Of a stretch of 64,000 bases of DNA, positions 10,145 through 16,945 are shown piece by piece. Source of the DNA: Olivibacter jilunii (GTDB lineage: Bacteria > Bacteroidota > Bacteroidia > Sphingobacteriales > Sphingobacteriaceae). The stretch covers positions 1,105,241 to 1,169,240 of the forward strand of contig NZ_LR027848.1 of NCBI RefSeq assembly GCF_900607235.1. Reading direction: 5' to 3'. The notes beneath the pieces were generated by a model. The model worked only from the letters and a program-made list of their open reading frames with translations, ran no database searches and was not told where the DNA came from. Position 1 is the first letter of the stretch. Every line of letters starts with the position of its first letter. The position numbers were made by a program, and so were the translations under genes.

Positions 10145-10717
10145 TTATGGTAGCTTGGCGAGCCACAAGAGAAATAAAAGATTTCCCTTCAATAATTTGC
10201 GGAGGGTACTTACTGCCTTTGATTTCTGGGTGAATATCGATGACTCCGTCATGCCTGTTTCGCTTACAATTTCATCGGTAGTCTTGCCTTCAAGGAAACT
10301 CTTTCGGAAGACGTTTTGCTGACTAGGAGGCAGTTTGTCCACCGCTTCCTCAATTTGTTGCAATAGTTCAGCGTATAAGATACGATTATAAACTTCGGGA
10401 GCTTGTATTGCAAGGTCATCTATATTTTCCGGTAAGTACTGCATAGGGCGCGTGCGGCTGCTCCGCAAATTATCAATACAAGCATTGCGTGTAGCGATGT
10501 AGAGAAAAGCTTTAATTTGCTGCTCCGTACGAATCTGCTGGCGGTTATTCCACAGCTTGAGCATGCTATCGCTTGCAATCTCTTCCGCCAATGCGTGGTT
10601 ATGCACATACGAAAAGGCAAAATGCTGTAGCGGCCGCGAGTAATAACGGTAAACTCCGTCAAACGTTTTCCGTTCTCCAGCATTAAACGCATTGATATCC
10701 ACTACAAAAGAGGGCAT
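10145..10717 (-). CDS. FecI-type ECF sigma-70 factor
   Basis: 190-residue extracytoplasmic-function sigma factor. Region 2 is seen in YRYYSRPLQHFAFSYVHNHALAEEIASDSMLKLWNN, including the melting/-10 recognition helix. Region 4 is seen as LPPSQQNVFRKSFLEGKTTDEIVSETGMTESSIFTQKSKAVSTLRK. The C-terminus ends in a hydrophobic patch (LLFLLWLAKLP), common in Bacteroidota FecI homologues. It is the first gene of the minus-strand FecI-FecR-SusC-SusD-sulfatase-GH105 series and should activate the SusC promoter when FecR releases it. Confidence 0.93.
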   Translation of the reverse strand: MPSFVVDINAFNAGERKTFDGVYRYYSRPLQHFAFSYVHNHALAEEIASDSMLKLWNNRQQIRTEQQIKAFLYIATRNACIDNLRSSRTRPMQYLPENIDDLAIQAPEVYNRILYAELLQQIEEAVDKLPPSQQNVFRKSFLEGKTTDEIVSETGMTESSIFTQKSKAVSTLRKLLKGNLLFLLWLAKLP

Positions 10718-10887
10718 AGGTCAAATTGATTCTGATAGCTAAATCTCAAATGTCGAAAAAAAAAGTGAAACCGAAAAATTTGACAAAAGCAGCTCCTCTT
10801 AGTTCTAAATCGATTTATAAATTCCGCCGTACTCGGCTTACGCAAAAATATTCTAGTCGATTTAACACTTGTCTATTTAGGGTCTAA

Positions 10888-10901
10888 GTGACATTTATCA
10901 C
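10888..10901 (+). promoter_or_regulatory. CRP/FNR-type palindrome GTGA-N6-TCAC upstream of the SDR gene
   Basis: GTGACATTTATCAC is a 4+4 inverted repeat matching the CRP core (TGTGA-N6-TCACA). It lies in the 256-bp divergent region between FecI and the SDR, 72 bp upstream of the SDR start, and a Crp/Fnr-type gene follows the SDR. The same half-sites appear in the tandem sites near 52.9 kb and 54.9 kb. A possible -7 element (around 10948-10955, GACCTTTG) would put it near a class I position. Its function is inferred. Confidence 0.5.
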
Positions 10902-10973
10902 GTAAATTTTGTGGCAAATGTCCTTGTCATGACTTGTAAAAGTATCTGACCTTTGATTCATAAAAAGTAAAAT

Positions 10974-11741
10974 ATGAAATTAAAGGATAAAGTAACTGTA
11001 GTTACCGGAGGTAACAGCGGTATAGGTTTCGGAATTGCAGAGGCGTTGAAAAACGAAGGTGCTGTGGGCGTTATCACCGGGAGGAACCGAGAAACGCTCG
11101 ACCAATCTGTTAAACACTTAGGGAACAGTTTTATCGGACTCCAAGGTGATGTGACGAAGTTGGATGATTTGGAACGTATATTTAAGACTACATTCGATCA
11201 TTTCGGCAAAATTGAGGTGCTTGTCGTCAATGCAGGGGGCGTTGCTGACGGTGCCAAAATGGGTGCTATTACCGAAGTTGAAGAAAAGGATTACGACCAT
11301 TATATGGATCTGAACTTAAAAAGTCTCTACTTTACCGTTCAAAGAGCACTTCCTTTTATGAAAGATGGGGCCTCAATCGTGCTTATCGGCTCAAGTGCTG
11401 CACACCGTGCGGCCCCTGGAATGGCGATATACAGCGCCGCTAAAGCAGCTGTTATATCCTTAGCCAAAGGGATAGCGTTGGACTTAATAGCCAGAAAAAT
11501 TAGAGTAAACGTACTTTCTCCGGGAACAATCGATACCCCCGTATTTAGTAAACTGGTATCGCAGGAAGAGGTTGATCATGTTAAACGACTTTGGGTAAAT
11601 CTTATACCTGCCGGGAGGATTGGTCAGCCCTCGGATATCGGAAAAGCTGCGGTATTCCTAGCATCTGATGATTCATCCTTCATCCTCGGTTCTGAGATTT
11701 TGGCGGATGGAGGCATGACAAATATCAGCTTGATGAAATAA
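10974..11741 (+). CDS. SDR-family oxidoreductase
   Basis: 255-residue classical short-chain dehydrogenase/reductase. The Rossmann dinucleotide motif TGGNSGIGFGIAE lies at about 12-24, and NAGG (about 86-89) is the structural NNAG variant. The catalytic Ser is in SSAA (about 138-141) and the YxxxK pair is YSAAKAA (about 151-157). The C-terminal FLASDDSSFILGSEILADGG is typical of FabG-like SDRs. It is expected to be a cytoplasmic NAD(P)(H)-dependent alcohol/ketone enzyme; the substrate is unknown. A GTGA-N6-TCAC site precedes it and a Crp/Fnr-type regulator follows 157 bp downstream on the same strand, suggesting that the regulator controls it. Confidence 0.9.
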   Translation: MKLKDKVTVVTGGNSGIGFGIAEALKNEGAVGVITGRNRETLDQSVKHLGNSFIGLQGDVTKLDDLERIFKTTFDHFGKIEVLVVNAGGVADGAKMGAITEVEEKDYDHYMDLNLKSLYFTVQRALPFMKDGASIVLIGSSAAHRAAPGMAIYSAAKAAVISLAKGIALDLIARKIRVNVLSPGTIDTPVFSKLVSQEEVDHVKRLWVNLIPAGRIGQPSDIGKAAVFLASDDSSFILGSEILADGGMTNISLMK

Positions 11742-11850
11742 CCAACCAACAAACGTGCGCATATAATCTCTCCGGATTTTAATATGCGTACATTTGTGTC
11801 AATATATATAATGTAAAAAGAATAAGACATTTCATAAGATCGTTCAGGCC

Positions 11851-11882
11851 TTGATTTTTTTATCTGATTTTAAATAGCTTTG
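11851..11882 (+). promoter_or_regulatory. Bacteroidota-type promoter for the Crp/Fnr gene at 11899
   Basis: A TTG at 11851-11853 and TAGCTTTG at 11875-11882 (matching TAnnTTTG) are separated by 21 bp. The start codon follows 16 bp later. This is the housekeeping -33/-7 pattern of the phylum; the spacing is at the long end. Confidence 0.5.
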
Positions 11883-11898
11883 TAAAAAGCTGTTAAAA

Positions 11899-12489
11899 AT
11901 GTTAGAATCTTTAGCTGCCTATCTGGCTGAAAGGGGTGGCCTAAATAATGAAGAAATAAAGCGGGTTGAGGGCGTTGTGGTCCCGAAAAAACTTCGCAAG
12001 CGTCAATACTTATTACAAGAGGGAGATATCAGCTTTTATAATTCCTTTATTGCCAAGGGATGTCTAAGGCTTTATCAAGTAGGGAGGGACGGTTCCGAGC
12101 ATATTTTAAGATTCGCGATCGAAAACTGGTGGATAAGCGATTATGAAAGCTATAATTCAGGCCTTCCTTCCAAGTATAATATTGAAGCGCTTGAGGACAG
12201 TCTATTGTTAATGATTCACAGAGATAAGTTTGAGGAGCTCGTCGAAACAATCCCTGCTTTTAAAAAACTGAGAGAAACACTTGATGCCAAAAATTTTGAA
12301 GTAAACCAAAAAAGAATCCTTAGCAATATTAGCGAAACTGCTGAAGAAAAATACGATAACTTCATCCAATCTTGCCCGCAGATTTATAGTCGAGTCCCTT
12401 TGCACATGATCGCGTCTTTTCTGGGCGTTTCGCGAGAAACACTTAGCCGCGTGCGGCAGCAATATGCCAAAAACTCCACCAATAAATAA
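11899..12489 (+). CDS. Crp/Fnr-family transcriptional regulator
   Basis: 196 residues. The N-terminal cyclic-nucleotide-binding-like beta-roll includes LLQEGDISFYNSFIAKGCLRLY, and the C-terminal winged helix has the recognition helix FLGVSRETLSRVRQQ. The glutamate and arginine that contact cAMP in true CRP are not evident, as usual for this Bacteroidota subgroup (TSDY/ISDYES motif after the beta-roll), so the effector is unknown. It contains only the common GC(L) cysteine plus one in the C-terminal half, unlike the Cys-rich pair at 53-55 kb. It follows the SDR gene and probably regulates it through the palindrome at 10888. Confidence 0.9.
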   Translation: MLESLAAYLAERGGLNNEEIKRVEGVVVPKKLRKRQYLLQEGDISFYNSFIAKGCLRLYQVGRDGSEHILRFAIENWWISDYESYNSGLPSKYNIEALEDSLLLMIHRDKFEELVETIPAFKKLRETLDAKNFEVNQKRILSNISETAEEKYDNFIQSCPQIYSRVPLHMIASFLGVSRETLSRVRQQYAKNSTNK

Positions 12490-12496
12490 TTAGATG

Positions 12497-12545
12497 ATAG
12501 CCTGCTATTCATTCTTTAAGCGTGGAAAAATGAATAGCAGGCTAT
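12497..12545. terminator. Bidirectional hairpin between convergent genes
   Basis: The arms at 12497-12513 and 12529-12545 are perfectly complementary over 17 bp (left arm ATAGCCTGCTATTCATT) with a 15-nt loop. The hairpin lies between the 3' ends of the Crp/Fnr gene and the convergent SRPBCC gene. The T-tracts are weak, so termination is likely but not textbook. Confidence 0.7.
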
Positions 12546-12562
12546 TATTCTATATGAGCAAA

Positions 12563-13012
12563 CTATGCATCTGGAATTTCAGGTTCAACTAACTTAATCA
12601 ACTTATCTAAAGATTCCTGCCAGCCCAAATAGCACATTTCTGCCGGTATTACAGCAGGTATTCCTTCCTGTAATACTTTTAATTCCGTACCTACGGATGT
12701 TTTGTTAAGCCACACGGAGGTTGTCATGACGCCCGGTAAATTGGGATCGTCAAATTTATCAGAATACTTTAAAAACTCATTGGTTTTCAATTCTAAATAC
12801 TCTCCGCCAAAAGAGTGACTATTGCCCGTGCTAAAATTTTGAAACGACATTTTAAAGGAACCGCCTACGCGGACGTCCATATCATGTACGGTACAAAGAA
12901 AACCGTAGGGGGGTAACCAAGAAGCGATTGCCAAAGCTTCTGTGAAAGCGCGATAAATTTTTTCCGGGGATGCTTTAATAACTCGGTGCAATGATACCTT
13001 ATTTTCTGACAT
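12563..13012 (-). CDS. SRPBCC/AHSA1-domain protein
   Basis: 149 residues that read as a single START-like ligand-binding fold of the Aha1 C-terminal/SRPBCC type. It opens with VSLHRVIKASPEKIYRAFTEALAIASWLPPYGF, has the central VGGSFKMSFQNFSTGNSHSFGGEYLEL, and closes with LGWQESLDKLIKLVEPEIP. There is no signal peptide, so it is cytoplasmic. Proteins of this type are often small-molecule binders or stress-related and cannot be given a function from sequence. It converges on the Crp/Fnr gene and has no obvious operon partner. Confidence 0.88.
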   Translation of the reverse strand: MSENKVSLHRVIKASPEKIYRAFTEALAIASWLPPYGFLCTVHDMDVRVGGSFKMSFQNFSTGNSHSFGGEYLELKTNEFLKYSDKFDDPNLPGVMTTSVWLNKTSVGTELKVLQEGIPAVIPAEMCYLGWQESLDKLIKLVEPEIPDA

Positions 13013-13439
13013 AACCTTATTTTTTACGTTATTCCTACTCGTTTGGCTTTTCGGATCGCCCGTTTTTTAGGTGGTTGCTGCTCCACCTTGGCGTAACTAA
13101 TTGATCAATTTTGCCTTTAACAAATGTCATAACAAAATTCCATCTTAAAGAGGGGGTGATGCGACAGTTTAGTGGGCGGTTTATGCCGTTAGGGTAAGGA
13201 TTGCCAAATGATGGATTACTATAATTGATCGATGGCTGCTTGGACACAAGTTAGCTTCCGAATGCACATAAAGCTATCGGCTTTTAATATCGAGACGATT
13301 ATTGCGGATATCATCATTTAGTAAAACACGCTGCTTTAGTACAAAGTCGTTAAAGTTGCGAGCGGCTTTATGCCTCTTGTATGGAATGTAATAAGGACCT
13401 ATAGACGAATAAATGCTTAGCGAATTCGCTAAACGTATA
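13013..13439. other. 427-bp region with no convincing gene
   Basis: It lies between the SRPBCC start and the LysE stop. A 70-codon minus-strand frame at 13035-13247 and an unstarted frame ending near 13276 are readable, but neither resembles a known family. A small hairpin (AGGTGG/CCACCT, 13069-13088) sits inside the first. It may contain decayed coding sequence; nothing firmer can be said. Confidence 0.4.
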
Positions 13440-14078
13440 TTATTTTGCTTTTGAAAAAGCCATTTTTATAGCCAAACCGGTAAGTACACTCGCCATAAAC
13501 CACTTTTGAATTTTCAACCAAGTAGGTTTTCCGGAAAAAAAAGCGGCTACCTTTGCAGCGGATAGAACAATAATAAAATTAATACCAAAACTTACTATAA
13601 TCTGTGTAAATCCTAGCTGCAGGCTTTGTGCGAGGACAGAGCCGTATACAGGTTTTATAAACTGTGGAAAAAACGATAAATAGAATACTGCCACTTTAGG
13701 ATTAAGTACATTCGTTAGAAAGCCAACCGCAAATAATTTCCCGGGTTTATCTAAAGGGAGGTGCGAACTTGTTTCAAATATATTCTTGCTATTTGGCTTA
13801 ATCGCTTGAAACGCTAGATATAAAAGATATATAACGCCTAATGTCTTTAAGATTGTATAAGCAAACGGCACGGCAAAAAGGATTGCTGTCAGCCCATATG
13901 AAACCATTATAATGTGAAACAGAAAACCGCAAATTACACCTACAAGAGATATTAATCCAGCTTTTCGTCCTTGTGTTAGCGTTCTTGAAATTAAGTAAAT
14001 CATGTTTGGCCCTGGACTAACGACCAATATGAGCGCGGCTAATGCAAAAAATAAAATTTCGTTAAAAGGTATCATCAC
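13440..14078 (-). CDS. LysE/RhtB-family amino-acid exporter
   Basis: 212 residues, strongly hydrophobic, with about six transmembrane segments. The N-terminal signature SPGPNMIYLISRTLTQGRKAG is the LysE/RhtB family hallmark. Later segments include GFLTNVLNPKVAVFYLSFFPQF, also diagnostic. The family exports amino acids or their analogues (homoserine, threonine, lysine) across the inner membrane by proton exchange. The gene stands alone, divergent from the siderophore receptor across 192 bp. Either of two adjacent ATG codons could be the start. Confidence 0.92.
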   Translation of the reverse strand: MMIPFNEILFFALAALILVVSPGPNMIYLISRTLTQGRKAGLISLVGVICGFLFHIIMVSYGLTAILFAVPFAYTILKTLGVIYLLYLAFQAIKPNSKNIFETSSHLPLDKPGKLFAVGFLTNVLNPKVAVFYLSFFPQFIKPVYGSVLAQSLQLGFTQIIVSFGINFIIVLSAAKVAAFFSGKPTWLKIQKWFMASVLTGLAIKMAFSKAK

Positions 14079-14177
14079 ATTTTAGGTTAAAGATCTATAT
14101 TTTTTGCTTTTAAAAAAAGAAAAAATTGCTGAGAAGCTGTTTATCCCGTACAAAGTAATCTCGTTTTCCGATAAAAA

Positions 14178-14208
14178 TTTGCATTTAAAAGTATTCGCTC
14201 TATATTTG
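14178..14208 (+). promoter_or_regulatory. Consensus Bacteroidota promoter of the siderophore receptor
   Basis: TTTG at 14178-14181, a 19-bp spacer, then TATATTTG at 14201-14208. This matches the -33 TTTG / -7 TAnnTTTG consensus exactly. The start codon follows 62 bp downstream, leaving a 5' leader of about 55 nt. Confidence 0.75.
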
Positions 14209-14228
14209 CGCATATTTTTAATCAGTCT

Positions 14229-14244
14229 AAATAATATATTATTT
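14229..14244. promoter_or_regulatory. Perfect 16-bp palindrome in the receptor 5' leader
   Basis: AAATAATATATTATTT is perfectly self-complementary. It lies just downstream of the predicted start of transcription and 27 bp before the siderophore receptor start codon. Its position suits a repressor site such as an iron-dependent regulator, but AT-rich palindromes also arise by chance. Confidence 0.4.
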
Positions 14245-14270
14245 CAACTGATTTATCTTGCCAAATTGAT

Positions 14271-16691
14271 ATGAAGAAAACTTTATTCGTTTTAGTCGGC
14301 CTGTTCATTACTGCGACCACTCTTTGCGCTCAGCAAACATTTTCTGTTGAAGGATCGGTATTTTCACCAGATAATCTCCCTATTCCAGGTGCTTCTATTA
14401 CTATTTTGGAAGGCAAAACAGTCAAGGGAAAAACACCCTCCAATAGCGAGGGTACATTTGTATTCAATGCCGTTAAAACCGGACATTATAGAATAGAGAT
14501 CTCTGCATTAGGTTTACAAAAAACCACATTGGATATTAAAGTTGAGCATCAAAATTTGGTTTTGCAACCAACTATTTTGCAATCTAATGAAATAGCAATT
14601 GATGAAGTTGCTGTATACGGGAAATACTATCAAAATTATAAGTTAGATAGCCTATCTGGTTCTTTACGATTAAAGACTTCTATTTTAGAATTACCACAAA
14701 ATATCCAGGTTATTTCATCCGATATTATGGCTGATCAGCAGGTATTTGATATCGTAGATGGCATCACCCGCAATATTAGTGGTGCAACACGTCAGGGACA
14801 TTGGGATAATCAATACGCGAATATACGTATGAGAGGGTCAAAGATCCCAGCCTTTCGAAATGGAATGAACATTGAAGCATCTTGGGGGCCTACGGCAGAA
14901 GACGCATCCATGATAGAGCGCATAGAGTTTGTCAAAGGACCGGCAGGTTTTATGCTCGCTAGCGGCGAACCCGGTGGGTTTTATAATGTGGTAACCAAAA
15001 AACCTTCGGGCCGGCAAAAAGGGTCAGCAACGTTTAGCATGGGAAGTTTTAGCACCTATCGCGGTGCCTTGGATTTTGATGGCAAGTTAAGCCAAAACGG
15101 AAAATTACTCTATAGGTTAAATGTAGCCGCTCAACAAAAAGATTACTTTACAAAATACAATTATAATAATAGAGTTGTGGTAGCCCCTGTCTTAACCTAC
15201 AAAGTAGACACCGCTACTTCCATCACCATTGAATATACTTATCAAGGATCAAAATATCTGACGAACGGAAACTATACTTTTTCTCCTAAGCAATTTGCAG
15301 ACCCTGACATCGATAACGACTTTTTTTATGGCGACCCTTCCTTTGAACCAGGCAAATTAAGAGACCATAGCGCCTATCTCTATTTAGATCATAGTTTAAA
15401 CTCCAAATGGAAGCTGCATGCACAATTAGCATATTTCAATTTTAATATGACTGCTAACAGCACTTGGCTAACTTATATGAAAGAAAATGGAGATATGCCT
15501 CGTAACTGGAGTATCGCTGATGAAACGGGAGAAAACAGATTTGCACAATTTTCTTTTAATGGGGAAGAAAGAACGGGAGGCATCAGACATCGGATATTAG
15601 TCGGAGGTGATTTTGGCAACAAAAAATTCTGGGGTGATTTCAGAGAAATCTTAAAATCGCTACCCATAGAACTCAATGTGTACAACCCCCAGTATGGCAT
15701 TTCGGGATCGGCATTTCCGGTGATCGACCGATCACAAAGTACCAAAGTGAGAGCCGGTGGTAGCAATTATGTTTCATCGGTTTCGTATATGTCCTTCTAT
15801 GCACATGACGAATTGGCTTTCTTAGAAGATCAGCTTCGTCTTTCGCTAGGCTTAAGATTTACGAACGCCGAAACGGTTGGCAGAACAGGAGCGGCGGATA
15901 TTAAGGACAACGTCTTGAGTCCACGGGTGGGGTTAAGTTATTCCATCGATAGAGCAACAAGCGTTTATTCTTTATTTGATCAATCTTTTGTTCCCGTTTC
16001 GGGAACAGATTGGGAAGGTAATGCCTTCAAACCGATTCGTGGTAACAACATCGAATTAGGGCTAAAAAGAGAATGGTTTGGCGGTAGATGGATTTCTACC
16101 CTCAGTGCATATACCATTAAAAGACAAAACCAACTTGTCACCGACTACGACCATCCTATGCCCGGTGGTAGCGCGCAATTCTTCCAAAAACAAGAAGGAG
16201 AAGCAAAAACACAAGGAATAGAGATGGATATTTCCGGCGAAGTGGTCCGCGGTTTAAATGTTAATGTGAATTATGCATTGACAGATTCAAAGATCACTAA
16301 ATCAACCGACGAATCCGTCATCGGAAATATAACACCTAATACTGCTAAACATACAGCAAATGCGTGGCTCAGCTACCGTATACAAAAAGGCGTGCTAAAA
16401 GGATTTGGTTTAATGGGGAGTGTACAGACTATGTTTGACCGTGCAATTGGAACTACAAAGGAAGCTAACTTCAAAAATTATGTAAGAACGGACGGAGGAT
16501 TATCCTATCAAAAGAAAAGATATATGATCTCTTTCCTTATCAATAATTTATTGGACAACAGATCTTTGTTAACAGCAGGGTCCTTTAACAAAGCAAATGC
16601 AGAGTCTCAGGCCCAAGGAGGTGTAGATTATTACTCTTATATCGTGGAAGCGAGACGAAATATGCGTTTAGGAATTATGTATAAATTTTAA
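14271..16691 (+). CDS. TonB-dependent siderophore receptor
   Basis: 806 residues. The signal peptide ends near LCAQQ (about 21). A carboxypeptidase-regulatory-like beta-sandwich (about 23-105; VEGSVFSPDNLPIPGASITI) precedes the plug, which includes LPQNIQVISSDIMADQQVFDI, IRMRGSKIPAFRNGMNI and the conserved IEFVKGPAGFMLASGEPGGFYNVVTKKP. The large barrel ends with LGIMYKF. The plug sequence is that of FhuA/FpvA/FoxA-type ferric-siderophore receptors rather than SusC, and no SusD partner follows. It should import an iron-siderophore complex across the outer membrane. It has a consensus promoter and a palindrome in its leader. Confidence 0.93.
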   Translation: MKKTLFVLVGLFITATTLCAQQTFSVEGSVFSPDNLPIPGASITILEGKTVKGKTPSNSEGTFVFNAVKTGHYRIEISALGLQKTTLDIKVEHQNLVLQPTILQSNEIAIDEVAVYGKYYQNYKLDSLSGSLRLKTSILELPQNIQVISSDIMADQQVFDIVDGITRNISGATRQGHWDNQYANIRMRGSKIPAFRNGMNIEASWGPTAEDASMIERIEFVKGPAGFMLASGEPGGFYNVVTKKPSGRQKGSATFSMGSFSTYRGALDFDGKLSQNGKLLYRLNVAAQQKDYFTKYNYNNRVVVAPVLTYKVDTATSITIEYTYQGSKYLTNGNYTFSPKQFADPDIDNDFFYGDPSFEPGKLRDHSAYLYLDHSLNSKWKLHAQLAYFNFNMTANSTWLTYMKENGDMPRNWSIADETGENRFAQFSFNGEERTGGIRHRILVGGDFGNKKFWGDFREILKSLPIELNVYNPQYGISGSAFPVIDRSQSTKVRAGGSNYVSSVSYMSFYAHDELAFLEDQLRLSLGLRFTNAETVGRTGAADIKDNVLSPRVGLSYSIDRATSVYSLFDQSFVPVSGTDWEGNAFKPIRGNNIELGLKREWFGGRWISTLSAYTIKRQNQLVTDYDHPMPGGSAQFFQKQEGEAKTQGIEMDISGEVVRGLNVNVNYALTDSKITKSTDESVIGNITPNTAKHTANAWLSYRIQKGVLKGFGLMGSVQTMFDRAIGTTKEANFKNYVRTDGGLSYQKKRYMISFLINNLLDNRSLLTAGSFNKANAESQAQGGVDYYSYIVEARRNMRLGIMYKF

Positions 16692-16696
16692 AAACC

Positions 16697-16746
16697 TTGG
16701 CACGGAAGGGGGGCACCGCAATTTGCGGCGCCTCCTTCCGTGTCAA
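16697..16746 (+). terminator. GC-rich hairpin after the siderophore receptor
   Basis: TTGGCACGGAAGG (16697-16709) pairs with CCTTCCGTGTCAA (16734-16746) with one mismatch, and the interior can pair further (CCGCAA with TTGCGG). It begins 5 bp after the stop codon. No T-run follows, so it may be a 3'-end stabiliser rather than a strict intrinsic terminator. Confidence 0.6.
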
Positions 16747-16945
16747 GTGCTTACTCACTCCTTAAACTTTTCGCTAACATAAATACCTTACCGGCTTGCT
16801 GTAACGAATCCCTCGTTTTGAAATAAATAAGCAGTTATGAGACAAATCAGCTAAATCTTGAAACGACTTTGCTAAATCGGGTTAGCATTATGTAGTAATT
16901 TTACAGGCATCATACAATTAAAACGCTCAATACCCGATAATCGAG

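Noticed and set aside
11758-11788. CGCATAT/ATATGCG inverted repeat after the SDR gene
   Set aside because: Seven-bp AT-rich stem with a 17-nt loop and no T-run; too weak to call a terminator or operator.
13035-13247. A 70-codon minus-strand frame
   Set aside because: No recognisable motif, no family resemblance, contains a hairpin, and sits in a gap with other weak frames; more likely non-coding or decayed.
13270-13440. An unstarted minus-strand frame ending NDDIRNNRLDIKSR
   Set aside because: Protein-like composition but no start codon and no family match; length is compatible with chance.
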